The notes below the pieces were generated by a model. That model ran no database searches. It saw only the letters and a program-made list of their open reading frames with translations, and was not told the origin of the DNA. Positions 33,568 through 45,088 of a stretch of DNA of 64,000 bases are shown piece by piece (the first letter of the stretch is position 1; each line of letters opens with the position of its first letter). This DNA comes from Mycogone perniciosa (lineage: Eukaryota; Ascomycota; Sordariomycetes; Hypocreales; Hypocreaceae). The DNA lies in contig JAOALB010000184.1 in assembly GCA_025331125.1 (NCBI GenBank), forward strand, positions 28,461-92,460, written 5' to 3'. The translations under genes and the position numbers were made by a program.

Positions 33568-35673
33568 TCATGGTTTATCCGTATTCCTAGGGCATAGCCT
33601 AAACGCCGAGTTGAAGATTGGTTCATCATTCTCACTGTCGCTGTCCCCCCAAGCTTGGTTCATCCAGTCCAGCGAATCTTGCTTGGGCAACTTCTCCTCC
33701 GCAAGTCGCATCCAGCCCAGGGCTTCGACTCCCTCAAAGTCTGGTCCCCAGTCCAGTGAATCACACTCATTCTGCAAGACTCGCAGAAAGTGATTAACCC
33801 TGTTCCCAGGGGTCCATTCGACGACATCTTCTTGATTGTAAACCCCAAGTGCAGCCTTTTGCGACCTCAGCCACCACAGCTGTCGTTTGCCGCCGTCATC
33901 AGACATCAGCTCGAGTTCTTCGCAATGTGTCACACGTTTCCACGGAGCCACCGACTCTTGCTGTCTCGCTGCCTCGAATCGCCAGTGGACATGATTTCCA
34001 GGCCATGAGTCTGGGCTTTTGCTCGAGTCGCCTTTGAGAATATGCTCAATAGGGGAATGGTTGGTCCAGCCTTCCACAATAAAATATAACTTCTTGACCC
34101 CTGCGTGGGTATTGGTTCCAGGGTGCTCTCTCGGTAGAGGCTTATGAAGCCTGTTGACAATGACCGGCATCAGCGAGACTTGCGCAGCGTCGTCCTCACC
34201 CTCCACATCGTCGCTCAAGCTGAACTGTGGCATCATCAATACCTCCTTCGGGACCAGAACGCCAATATTCCGAGAAGAGTGTCCAGGACCATGCGCGATC
34301 GTGAAGGCGTTTGCGGCTGGCAGTTGCGGGACCTGGGTCGGTGGAAAGCACAAGACAACCAAATCCTCTGCAGGAATCCAGTCAAAGGTCTGAAAGTCAA
34401 GGCGCCGTCTACCAGGTTCAGCTTCGTCGCCCTGTGAACTGCATCTCGAACGTAATGATTGTTGTCCGTAGTACGTCTCAACAGCGAGGCGCGCCTCCCG
34501 ACAAGTTGCCAGCAATTTGTACACAACTTGGTAGCCGGATTCGCGGGTGTTTGTGGGATATACCCGGAACTCCTTGCTCGACCACGAATGCGCCAGATGT
34601 CGCTTTCGCTGATGGTTCAAGACTTCGAAGAAATGGACCGTCGGTCTAATCGGCAGGCATTCCGTCCAGATCTTGAATCGGATCTCTGGCGGAAGCTGTT
34701 GAAAGTGATGGAACATGGGCTGAGACGCATGGTTGTCTTGTTCGCAATCCTCAACAACACTGCTTCGCCTGCTGGCGTGTTCTTCCATCTCTTTTTCAAT
34801 CAAGGGAACCTGGTCCAGCACCCACCGCAAAAGCAACCCATGGCGCTCTGATCTGTCCAAGGCAAACCGATAGGCATGCGTCTTGCGCGTGAACTCTGAA
34901 ATGCAGTACTCCCGCTTAGTGTTCGCATTGAGTCGTCTCTCGGCCTCGGCCAACTGGCGCTCGCACTCCTCCATCTCGTACCGATCGCATCCTCGCTGGG
35001 TACTCCGTCTGATCTGATATTTGAGATCCTCGTACGCTTCCTCTGCCCGACGCCGCTCGTCCTTCCGTCGTGTGACCTCGATGCTAGAGAGGCGGCAGAT
35101 ATCGTTGGTGGCGGTTCTAACGCTTTCAAACGGCCGCAACACTCTGGATTTGACAAGGTGCGACAGAGCCTCCTCGTAGCCCGGCTGGCAGGTCTCAAGC
35201 CATTTGTCGTACTCATCGTGTCTTGCAAATTCGTAATTCAGGTACTCGACCCATGTTGTGAGCTTGTCCTGCCGATCCACATTCCTGCTAAATCCAGACG
35301 GTGGTTTATTGAATGAGGGGGGCAGCTCGAAGCCGTGGCGCTCGAGGCGGGAGCTGAGTTCTTCGACGTAGGAGGGGAATCTATCCGGTACCCTGTAGGC
35401 TCGCTGGTGGGCGCGAAAGGTCTGCCATCGGGAAAATTGCCTGCTGAAGACCTGCCACTCCTCTGACCGGTCTTGCCAGTAGGCTAGAATGTCGCGGTAC
35501 TGGCCCGGAGCATGGACAATGTCCTCGAGTAAGCGCAGCGGGTGCGAGGGTCGACCGCCATCGCTGATGAGGGCATCGTAGGCAGTAGTTTCTACTTGAC
35601 GGGCCTGCGCTAGAGGGCCATCTGCGTCTCGGGAGGTTGGTGATTGTGCGGCATCCGGTTGATTGACGTCCAT
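33568..35673 (-). CDS. 2EXR-domain protein with coiled coil
   Basis: An intron-free 701-residue frame beginning MDVNQPDAAQSP. The N-terminal ~300 residues are helical and highly charged (RRKDERRRAEEAYEDLKYQI; EMEECERQLAEAERRLNANT) and likely form coiled coils. From about residue 320 the 2EXR signature appears: FHHFQQLPPEIRFKIWTECL, then TVHFFEV. 2EXR is an abundant fungal domain of unknown biochemical role, F-box-like at its N-terminus. The distal third continues the usual 2EXR-protein region (LLATCREARLAVE; LVVLCFPP). The long helical N-terminal extension is unusual, as most family members start at the 2EXR domain. Confidence 0.8.
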   Translation of the reverse strand: MDVNQPDAAQSPTSRDADGPLAQARQVETTAYDALISDGGRPSHPLRLLEDIVHAPGQYRDILAYWQDRSEEWQVFSRQFSRWQTFRAHQRAYRVPDRFPSYVEELSSRLERHGFELPPSFNKPPSGFSRNVDRQDKLTTWVEYLNYEFARHDEYDKWLETCQPGYEEALSHLVKSRVLRPFESVRTATNDICRLSSIEVTRRKDERRRAEEAYEDLKYQIRRSTQRGCDRYEMEECERQLAEAERRLNANTKREYCISEFTRKTHAYRFALDRSERHGLLLRWVLDQVPLIEKEMEEHASRRSSVVEDCEQDNHASQPMFHHFQQLPPEIRFKIWTECLPIRPTVHFFEVLNHQRKRHLAHSWSSKEFRVYPTNTRESGYQVVYKLLATCREARLAVETYYGQQSLRSRCSSQGDEAEPGRRRLDFQTFDWIPAEDLVVLCFPPTQVPQLPAANAFTIAHGPGHSSRNIGVLVPKEVLMMPQFSLSDDVEGEDDAAQVSLMPVIVNRLHKPLPREHPGTNTHAGVKKLYFIVEGWTNHSPIEHILKGDSSKSPDSWPGNHVHWRFEAARQQESVAPWKRVTHCEELELMSDDGGKRQLWWLRSQKAALGVYNQEDVVEWTPGNRVNHFLRVLQNECDSLDWGPDFEGVEALGWMRLAEEKLPKQDSLDWMNQAWGDSDSENDEPIFNSAFRLCPRNTDKP

Positions 35674-37236
35674 CTGTGCATTGACAGGCGAACGAGGCGC
35701 GCCCAGGCTACGGACATACAGAGTATATACAACTCCTTGCTCCGTGCCAAGTATTCAGTTCAGTATATTAGCACGACCGATCGTATCACTCAATCCCTAG
35801 GAGACAGGACAGGGCAAGAACACGAGGAAACAAAAAGGGATTGAGTCAAGCTTGGCTGGCGTCTGAAGAGCTGAGCGGGGTGTGGTTGCTTTTCTTGTGA
35901 CGAAGGATGGCTTTCGGCAATGACCGCATCTGAACGTGCAGTGCGCACGCGTGGCGCTGCGACACGTGCCGATTTATCGTCGCACTATTACTTCGTAGTT
36001 TGAGAGAGCAATGCGGTTTAAGAAGGGGATGAGAGGGGGATGTGACGAGGACTGCGGTCGCCAATCAGCTGAGGCTCGGAAATATGGATGGCATCACAGT
36101 GCGCCACAGTTCCGCCGCAACGGACAGGAGAGTCAGCGCCACACTTCTCCAAGTCGGCGATATACGAAAGTTCTCCGTGCGAGTACGAAAAAAGAATGTT
36201 CAAGACTCACTCAAGCAATGGGGCATCAATCACGCTTTGTAGTAGTGGCGTATTAGTACGGAGTACCCCAGTACTATTGCCTAGAGCGATACTAATCGCC
36301 GAAAAACAATTATCAATCGCATCAGTGTTTGCTGGTTGATTATTATTCAATTATGGAGTATTTGCGATTTTACTGCCCCATATGGCGGATGTACTCCGTA
36401 CGGCCTTTGCAAAGTCGTAACCCGCAGAGCCTTTCAAACTTGCCCGTTTACGCAATAACGCGATCACGCATTTTGTAATCAGACTCTTAGGTCTAATGCT
36501 ATAATACTGGTACGAGTACCGCATCCTAGGCACCACCATAATAGTCGCTAATAGCACACACTCCTAGCTTCCAAAATCCCGAAGAATCCGTGTAGATTTG
36601 CCTATCACTAGGCTTCAAATTGCCCGAAGCAGATACAACTGCCACTAGACTACCTATTTACGAGTGTAATGGGATAAGGGTCATTGCACTAACATCAATT
36701 ACTAATCTCTATACGGACAAGGGGAGCGAATACGCAAGTGTCTTCACTTTTGCAGGATTTGTGGTCTGACAGCAAGGCAGGTAAGGTAGTATTACAAAAA
36801 GGCGGATGCTCATGTTCCTAGCGATTAGTGAACAAAGCACTACCATCAAAATTCCACAATTTTTTGTCCGAACACGGCTCATCGTATAATATTAGTAGTA
36901 GGTCAAGTGGTTCTTGTCCTTTAATAATGCTAGTACGGAGTACTAAGAACAGCTTCTTCGGCTCCTTTGTGCCGTCAATCGCGGTTTTGCGATAGCATAA
37001 GATCCACCTCACGGTCGCTAAGAGCAAACCGTAAAGTACCTAGCTAATAATCAAGCCGTGACTATAAGGCGAGATCATGCGATTGCAGAACGGGTGCTGT
37101 CCGCTTTGTTCCGTACAAGGCCTTGGGAAATTTGGCCGAGACTTGTCCAACACGAACTGCGCTCGGGCGGATGAAACATAATACATACGCCGGAAATGCA
37201 AATACCAAACGGCCCAATCCGCTCCGCCGCACACAA
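35674..37236. other. Intergenic with motif copies and AT-rich DNA
   Basis: 1.56 kb without a gene. GTACGGAGTAC or GTACTCCGTAC occurs at 36256-36266, 36391-36401 and 36933-36943. The second copy of the 31-bp exact repeat is at 36742-36772. The region 36250-37030 looks like decayed repetitive DNA. Confidence 0.5.
36742..36772. repeat. 31-bp exact dispersed repeat, copy 2
   Basis: Identical to 4099-4129 over 31 bases, same orientation, different flanks. Confidence 0.6.
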
Positions 37237-38142
37237 TTAGAAGTGTGACATCAACAGATCGGACAGGCCATTGAACATGCCTTCCCTAGCCTCAAGAAGC
37301 CTTTGGATGTCGCCCGGCTTGACGGTTACAGGCTGTCCAATGATGACTTGATCTTTGCCCTCTACAAGCTCAGCATAAGCTTGTTCCGTGAACTCGGCGA
37401 CAGGCATGCCCATAGAGCGGCCGCGCTCAACGCCCATGTAATCGTGCAACTCGGCTACGCAAACGAGTTAGTTTACCAAGAAGATACACACGCAGCAGCA
37501 GGAGACTCACTCTGCACAACAGGCGGCATGATCTCCACAAACTTCACATTTGTACCCTGGTTCTGTCGTCGAAGGCAGTCAAGGAAGGATTGCAGTGCCG
37601 CCTTCGAGGCGCTGTAAGCGGGCAATGTCACGGCTGGCACCATGGACAAATGCGTGCCCGTGAAAACCATGGCAGTGGGGTAGCTCTTCTTCAACAGATG
37701 CACCAGGAACTTGACCGAGAGGTCGACCTGGGCGGTGAAGTTGATGTTGATCTCACTATGGAAGGCTGATAGGTCCAGCTCTTCGGGGCGAGACAACCTG
37801 AATACACTCTGGACCCCTGAGTTGAGGAAAACACAGTCCAGGTCGGGGTATTTCTCGATAACACTGTGGGTTTTGTGTCAGCTGTGTGCCACCAGCATTG
37901 ATAGATATGAGAAGAACTTTTTACCCGTTTACAAAAGTATCTAGACCACCTTTATCAGTGATATCGAACTTGATGGAACTAGCACGGTCTACGCCATGCT
38001 TTTGTACAAAAGTGTCGAGTCTCTCCTGGCGGCGACCGACAGCAATGACTCTGGCTCCTTCTTGCACAAGCTTGTCTGCCATGGCAGCACCAATGCCAGA
38101 AGTGGCTCCGATGAGGAGAACACGCTTATACTGGAATACCAT
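37237..38142 (-). CDS. Short-chain dehydrogenase/reductase
   Basis: Three exons on the minus strand (38142-37925, 37863-37511, 37454-37237) join in frame to 262 residues; introns of 61 and 56 nt. Classical SDR signatures are present: the cofactor loop LLIGATSGIGAAMADKL (TGxxxGIG at 12-18), GRRQERL favouring NADP, DCVFLNSGV in place of NNAG, and the active-site YSASK (Tyr156, Lys160). The C-terminus (VIIGQPVTVKPGDIQRL) resembles yeast DltE-type oxidoreductases. The substrate is unknown. The gene is divergent from a Zn2Cys6 regulator 681 bp away, which may control it. Confidence 0.9.
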
Positions 38143-38823
38143 TTTGTTGGCAGGTTTCGAGTTAGTCGATAGAAGATAAAGTGATGAGTGTCTAAGAGTG
38201 AGGGCCTTCATAAGAGTAACAGTGATGGCATCATATTTATACTTGAATGCTCGCGCGGACTTAACGTACCAACCGAGAGGATAGCCATGATGGAACACAC
38301 AACACTTCTTGATGAGGCTGCTCAGGGATGGAACGATGAACAACTTCCAGGTATTTGAGAGGCGGAGTACACTTAGGTTGAAGTTTGTTTGCCACTCCGC
38401 CATCCGCAACGGAAGACTAGCCTTCTGTGTTTCGAGAGCTCTCAGCTCTCCAATCAGAGGTTTAATGGAAGCTGCCTTACGAGTAGTGGTACCTGTGGTA
38501 CTCCGAAGATACTCCATAGTACGGAGTACTTACTTAGGCTCTTCATTCCAGCTCCGGAAGGCTAGCTTCTCCAAGACTAGGCCCGGCCCGGTACGTTCGG
38601 AGAATACGGACTCTTCCACCTCCTCATCCCAACTTCACTCGGCGATGATGCCTTGTTGGAGAGAAAAATTGACACATCGCCTTCTCGCTCACACACATAC
38701 AGCACATTTACCAAGTTACGCGGAGTGCACCCCTAGTAGAAGCTGCTCCTCTCAAGGATCTGTGACTGCATTCGGCCCACTCGATCGGACATCGGCCCGT
38801 AAAGCGGAGCCAGCATTACCGCC
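38143..38823. promoter_or_regulatory. Shared intergenic region, SDR and Zn2Cys6 factor
   Basis: 681 bp between divergent start codons. GTACGGAGTACT lies at 38519-38530. CGG/CCG triplets that a Zn2Cys6 protein could bind are present (for example near 38575-38592), but no clear inverted CGG pair with fixed spacing was established. Confidence 0.4.
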
Positions 38824-40386
38824 ATGGTGAATCGGGGACGGCCCTCCAAGGATTGTCTGCCATGCAGGCAGAGGAAACTTCGGGTGGATCTCATCTCAAT
38901 CAACTGTGCACACTGTGCCTTCTGCTAACAATACCTCTTCCAGTGCGATTTGGGCAAGGATAGCTGTGGCCAGTGTAAGCGAGCCGGCCTTTCATGCTTC
39001 GGTTACCGGGACCCCAAGGACCTCGTTTTCCGGGACCAAACACATATGATTAAGCAGAAGGTGCCGGTATTTCAGGAACACCCATGCTTCCGAGGTGAAA
39101 TTTTCCAGTGTACCAAACCCACAGATTTCAGTATCACGCAGTCGCCTCAGCTGGCATGGGATGTGCGTGCCCGTCATGAATTCTTCGCACACTATGTCTT
39201 CGGCGGATCCCGCAGCTATGGCATTTTGGATACCATCTATCCAAAATCAAGGCCAGGAGACCACTTGAGGACCAGCGTTGATGCCGTGAGCCTCGCATTC
39301 CTAGCTAGTCGAGATCCCAATTCAGCGCCGAAACTCTTACAACAAGCCGCCCAGCATTATGTGGTAGCTTTACGGCGGATAAATGAGACTCTTTCTTCTC
39401 AAGAACTAGCTACCGCCGATTCTACCCTGCAGTCTGTGCTTCTCCTCGATCTCTACGAGAAGATGGTCAGTCGCAATCTCCAGTCGAGAGCTGCCTGGAC
39501 GGGTCATGTCTTTGGGGCTCTCGCATTGGTGAAAATGCGTGGACACGACAACATGATGCAGAGCTATGTCGGTCGCCGTCTTACAATCAGGCTCCATCTC
39601 ACACTCTTGATTAGTTGCATGATCGTGGGTAGACGTGTTCCCGAAGGCATCAGGGAGTTGCAGAAGAGCCTCAATTGCTTTCAGGACAAGGATGATGCTA
39701 AGTGGCAGGTGACGATGCTCAATACTCAGATGGTCGATTTCCGGGCAGATGTCCTGGAAGGGAGATATACCTCAGACTCTGAGATCGTGGCCGAGGCCAA
39801 ACGGCTTGATGCATTGTACCAGGGCGTGGTGAATTCATTTTCGCCGACATGGCAACCAACAGATATAGTGTTTGTCAATGATGGTGGTACTGGGGACAGT
39901 CGCCTCGTCTATGGGAATCACTACAACATCTTCAAGGATTTGTTCGTGACACAGGGTCGCAACAGCATTCGCATAATTCGTCTACATCTCCACCTCCTTA
40001 TCCACAAGCATTCGTTGTGTGACGAGGTGGATGACTCTTATAATCACACAGCCAAATCGGCTAGAGCCTTCATTGAGAAATACGCACAGGAAATTTGTGC
40101 CAGCGCCCCCCAGTTTGTCCTCCTCGGGGCACGACCGGAGAACAGAGTCCCTTTCACACCGATACAGGCGCTACAGTGCCACACGGTTCTTGCGTCTCTG
40201 TATTTGGCCGGCCATGCATCCACGAACCCAGAATTGCGATGTTGGGTTGTCGATATTATGAGCTACATGGCTGAGGTGGGAGGGATGAAAGTAGCCCTGA
40301 GAACTGCCGAGATGCTGGAGCTCCACCCTGAGAGGGAGTTTTGGGATGTGTATGCAATGTTGGGTGGCTATGCGTTTTCGAGTTAG
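38824..40386 (+). CDS. Zn(II)2Cys6 transcription factor
   Basis: Two exons (38824-38883, 38944-40386) join in frame to 500 residues. The intron lies inside the zinc cluster, a common position. The cluster is complete: C11, C14, C21, C28, C31, C38 (CLPCRQRKLRC; DSCGQCKRAGLSC), preceded by the basic NRGRPSKD. The remainder fits the fungal-specific transcription-factor type II domain (LAWDVRARHEFFAHYVFG; VSLAFLASRDPNSAPKLLQQ; WTGHVFGALALVKMRG). This places it near the regulators of secondary or aromatic metabolism often found beside oxidoreductases. The neighbouring divergent SDR is the obvious candidate target. Confidence 0.9.
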
Positions 40387-41571
40387 GCTGGAAGTTGGTT
40401 CACGGTGGCCTCTCCGGCATACACAATGGTGACTCAGCCGTGATGTTTATAATAATGAGAGAGAAGTTCAATAGAGCCTGTTGCCCGAATTATCTGACTC
40501 AGGCAAATGAGATTTCCGGATGTCAAGGCCGTCCCTAGTATTGAATCGGGGCATTGGAGATGAGGTTCTTGGCACAGCCGGCTCGCCGGGCTTCTCGATT
40601 TAGACAAATTAGTGAAGTGAGGATATCTCCCCGTGGAGTCAGACCGTATTGTGAACGTCGTCATCAGAACTGTTGAGCTCGCCACCGCGATGGGATATGT
40701 TCTCTGCGGGATTCCTCAAACACATTGAGTGTAGTAAAAGAACGACAGACATGTAGCAATCAAAAGCCTGACACCGCGATTGTTGCGAAAAAGGCTCGCT
40801 GCATAGGATGAGATGAACTTTGGCGTCCGCTCAACCTTTCCCCGGCATTTTCCCAACCGGCCGCAAATTGTACAATTGTCAAGTTCAGTGGGTAGACACA
40901 TTCGCGATCTGGAAGATGACCGTGATTTGGTAGCATCACGCTTGAGACTCTCTTGCGAGAGGGTCTAAAGTGTAGCTTCGATGTCGTCCGCGAAGTCGTC
41001 GATCAAGGCGGAGGATCCGTTCGTATGTTTCTTAAGGTCCATCAGTGACCCAACTATATCTCTGGTTCTCTGTACTCTCCTCTGGACGGACTCAAAAGAT
41101 GTGTCGAAGTTTGAACAAAAATGTTCGAATAACAATTGAAGCGGTGACGACCTTTCGGGTCGTAGAAGTGAGTCTTGTCGAAAGTCACAGGTCTCAGACT
41201 CGACGAATGCGCTTTCAGAAATGTAGATCCTAAAAATACCAGTTCAATCATATCCAACGAGCCTTGTCTGTTTGCTCCCAACATTGCCGACCCCAGATCA
41301 GCATCTGATTCTCCCGTAGGCTGGGAGCCAAATTGCGCGAATCGCCGAGAAGTTGGTGACGGAGGAAACTGAACCCTGCATGCTCTGTGGCGCCAGATTG
41401 GCCTGAGATCCGTATAGAGAGGGAGATGCGGTAGCCAAATTGCTGCTTGTGGTTGCGTTTTCGGGCCCTTCTCCTGTGTTCCTTGTATAGGCTGCTTGAT
41501 CATCGAATGGGCCTGGCCGCCGTACGCTTGAGATCTGCGATGTTTGGCTGCGTCTGATCGTAGCCCAAATC
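40387..41571. other. Intergenic, no gene supported
   Basis: 1.2 kb. The minus-strand 220-codon frame overlapping 41054-41716 is the antisense shadow of a permease relic at its far end and has no motif of its own. Confidence 0.5.
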
Positions 41572-41720
41572 TCGCTCGTTTCCCTCTTCTTGTTCTGCCC
41601 TCAGCACCTTTCTCGTTGGAATGATCGTCCCCTACAACTCCAATAACCTCGCTTTCGCCAAAAAGCAAGACACGGGCACCGGTGCCAGTCCCTTCGTCAT
41701 CGCTTACTCGAGCCACATCT
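41572..41720 (+). pseudogene. Amino-acid permease fragment
   Basis: The stretch aligns with exon 4 of the permease gene at 43031-45088 but lies in the opposite orientation about 2 kb away: CTCAGCACCTTTCTCGTTGG, then a peptide MIVPYNSNNLAFAKKQDTG and GASPFV versus MIVPYNSPDLAFANKQNTG and SASPFV in the intact gene. A one-base slip breaks frame just before the conserved Met, and homology stops after SPFV. It is a remnant of a duplicated or second permease. Confidence 0.7.
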
Positions 41721-43030
41721 CAAGGTTGACTCGAATCTGCATCGTTCTAGCCTGTGGTACGGTGTACGCAGGTTGTATTTTTCATCCTCTTGTCTTCATT
41801 CATCCTATAAATCCCATTGTATATCAGTTCGCCAAGACAACTTTGGTGTGGAAACCTGGATGTGTAGGCTACGTTGATCGACTTGAACTTCTCGTTGAGC
41901 TGTAACATGACCTCTCCACAACCCACAGCCTCGGATCTGGAGCTTCATCTTGCCAGTAAAACACACGTTTCTTCATCACAGGGCCTTTACGGGCGTTCGA
42001 GAAATCGGTATATATTACTGCGGATTTGAAGGTTCGACGTAGCCTGTAACAAACGAGTCTTGTAACAGATGGGCAGAAAAGGGTAGAACGAACGGTGGTG
42101 TACTGGTTTGTTGTGGCTTGGCTGGGGCTCAGGCAAGGCCATGCGGTTGACAGTACACTGGTCGTCTGAAAACTCCCTTCTCCCCTCTTCTACGGAAATT
42201 CAAGAGGCTTTTGAGCTTGAGCCTTGGTTGCTGTGTCTTCAAGAAGGCTCTTGATCTCTCATCTGTCCCAGGCAATCGCAGCCACGACGCTGCGGCGGGT
42301 ATAATCCGGATAGTCCGGCTCAACTACGGAACCTGTAGCCAATAGAGGGAAGGCTGTCGGTACAAGCTACGCATGAATTTGGTGGGGATGCCACTAGCTA
42401 GTCTTGGCTTAGTGCACATGATACTTCTGCTTCTAGAAGTACTCCGTGCTTCTGCGTTATCATCTTGGCATTTTTTAGCTCGCGTCTCCACAGAACTAAG
42501 TTAAAACACCGTCGCCAAGCTTTCGCCTCTTTTCGGTATGACATCAAATATCCCTTATCTTTGGTCGCGCGTTGGACTCGGAGTATCCGAGCGGGCACAT
42601 AGATAGTACTTGGCGAATGGCAAAACTACCACATATCAGATAGTACTCGTGGGAGTATCTGATCTTGGCTTCGGCGGGGGATGTAGAATAAATCCACCAT
42701 TTGACTACTAGCACTACTAATGCACTTCGTGCTTCAAACTCCGAGGGTTGGCCGCGGGTTAATAAATAGAGTGGGCCCACGACCTGATTACGCATTAGGC
42801 CGAAGTAGCATCTGATATGGAGTCCTTATTACAGAGATGACTTGTGAATTTGTCAGGGTGGATTCCCATTGAGGCTGTGAGCTACAACAATGGACAACGC
42901 AAAATCGAGGAGCAATGTTATAATATATAATCATTTCAATTGGTATTACTTCATAAATCATACAGTCTATAATACTGCTGATAGTACGCAAAAATATATG
43001 TAACCCCGCATTATCATGTATCCGATCCGC
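41721..43030. other. Intergenic
   Basis: 1.3 kb downstream of the permease gene's stop. AT-rich near 42880-43010. AGTACTCCGTGCT lies at 42438-42450. No gene recognised. Confidence 0.5.
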
Positions 43031-45088
43031 TCAGAACAACCAAGCAATGTACCGGTTGTAAAACTTGCGCATGCCCTCACTGTTCTCGTTCTTAGCCTTC
43101 TCCTGTTCGATGTGTCTCTCCTCTTCCGCATCGATAATATCCTTGCCTGCGTAGAAGTCGGCCTCGTGGGCCTGCACACGACGGCTTCCGGTCCACCACA
43201 TGTGGCCGAAGATGAGAATCAGGTAGATGGGGATGCCGAGGTAGCCAGTGACGAAATTTTTGTAGTCGAAGGCTCCAGTCGAGCTTTTGTAGATGAAGAC
43301 GTCGAAATTCTTGGTCAAGGCAATAAGTATACAGAAGAACAAGCAGACTGCGGTTCCCCAGAAGCCTTGTGGTGCGACATATGGCATTGTGCTGTCGGGG
43401 ATGTTCTGCGCCCTACGTGCGCGGATGAAGAAAAGGTAGGTCACGAGGATGGAGATCCAACTCAGGAGACCGAAAATAGTGGTAAGGTTAACAAAGTAGC
43501 CAAAAACCTATAGAGAATAGGTTAGTTTCTGTATTAAAAAACGTGCAAGTTCGTTGGGGGAACATACCGCTTTGCTGTCATCAGAGACATTCATGAAAGC
43601 CAGGCACGCAAAGGCCGTGCAGAGGAACAGTGAGGGGTATGGAACACCACGTCGGTCCGTGCGCTTGAAGATGGCCGGAGCAGACTCATCAGAAGCAAGA
43701 CCGTACAGGGTTCGGCTGGCGATGTAGAGATCCGAGTTGGAAGCGGAGAAGACAAAGACGCAGATACAGGCGTTAATGATATGAGGAAGAATCCTGACAC
43801 CGGCAATTGTGGCGGCAACGACGAAGGGACTGGCGCTGGCACCAGTATTCTGTTTGTTGGCGAAAGCGAGATCGGGGGAGTTGTAGGGGACGATCATTCC
43901 AACAAGGAAGACGCTGAGGCAGTAGAAGAAGAGGATACGGAAGAAAGTAAGCTTGATGGCTACGAACTGTTAGCCAATCGGTTGAATTCAGGGGGTAGGA
44001 GAATGTAAAACACACCCTTGGGGATGCTGCGACGAGGGTTCTGAGCTTCACCAGCTGTAACACCGACCAACTCGGTACCCAGGTAGGCAAAAGTAGCATT
44101 AACCATAACAGACCAGAAGCCGAGGAACTTGCCCAGAGATCCAGTTGCGTATAATTCAGCAAATGCACCTGGGTTGGTCCAGTATCGGAAGCCAGGGGCA
44201 TCGCCGTGAGGACCACCGCCGGCAGCCATGATCAAGGCAAAGAGAATTATGCCGACAATGACAATGACCTTGAAAGACGACAGCCAGAACTCGAATTCAC
44301 CAAAGAACTTGATGCCACCGAGGTAGTTGATGAGAAAGATGGCAACCAGGAAGATGGCTATGAAGACTCCGGGGTTTAATTTCTCTCTAGGCACCCAGAA
44401 TTGGATCACGAGGGCCCCCGCAGTCAGCTGATTCTTTTCCCGCGTGTTAGCTGTGTTGTTTGAAGCATCTCAAGGGGTATGGAGAGGGTAGGGGGTCGGG
44501 GAGTGGGTGGAGAGCGGGTGGGAGACAAACTGGTGTGATAATGATGTATTTGAGCCAATATCTGGTATTTGTTAGCGAAATGCTTTTATTCAAAGGTTTT
44601 GGTGACTTTTTTTAATAAAAAGGGTGTAAAAAGGGTGGTTGTGGGTCGCAATGTTGCTGATGGGTCGTGATGTTGGTGATGGTGTTTTGGTGTTGAGGCT
44701 CCACTTACGTCCAACCAAGCGCAAAACCAAGAGACGGGTGGCAGTATCGCGTCGCATAACCAGTAAAACCAGCGCTCAATGGCAGCCAAGCGGCCATTTC
44801 ACCAAGACTGGCCATGACACCAAAGACGAGCAGACCGACGAAGCAGTAGCTGATGAGCAGTGAACCGGGACCAGCCTGTGCGAGAGCCTTGCCCGTGCCG
44901 ATGATGAGACCCGTTCCCAGGGCACCACCGATGGCAATCATAGAAATGTGTCGTGCTTTGAGGCCGCGGTGCAGTGACGTGTCAGCTGACGTCTCGAGAC
45001 CTCGGACGCGCACATGCTCGAAGTTGGCGGGTGAAGTGCTGCCCTTTTCGGTATCTGTGAAAGGGCCTTTGCCCTCGTGGTCGCTCAT
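43031..45088 (-). CDS. Amino-acid permease (APC superfamily)
   Basis: Five exons on the minus strand (45088-44709, 44561-44531, 44433-44016, 43959-43568, 43507-43031) join in frame to 565 residues; exon 2 is only 31 nt. The N-terminal tail is hydrophilic, then GLKARHISMIAIGGALGTGL opens TM1 exactly as in fungal YAT/GAP-type permeases. Further landmarks are LGEMAAWLPLSAGFTGYATR, the GTELVGVTAGEAQNPRRSIP segment, and FSASNSDLYIASRTLYGLA. About 12 membrane helices can be counted. It carries amino acids with protons across the plasma membrane; specificity cannot be read. The charged C-terminal tail (AEEERHIEQEKAKN) is suited to ubiquitin/arrestin control. A relic of a related gene lies inverted at 41572-41720. 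Confidence 0.92.

Noticed and set aside
33240..33635. 131-codon minus-strand frame downstream of the 2EXR gene
   Set aside because: It overlaps the 2EXR gene's end in another frame and has no family features.
36742..36772. CRISPR-like or phage-type repeat
   Set aside because: Only two copies 32 kb apart in a fungal genome, without spacers or an array.
41054..41716. 220-codon minus-strand frame
   Set aside because: Its first third is the antisense of the permease relic and the remainder shows no protein-like pattern.
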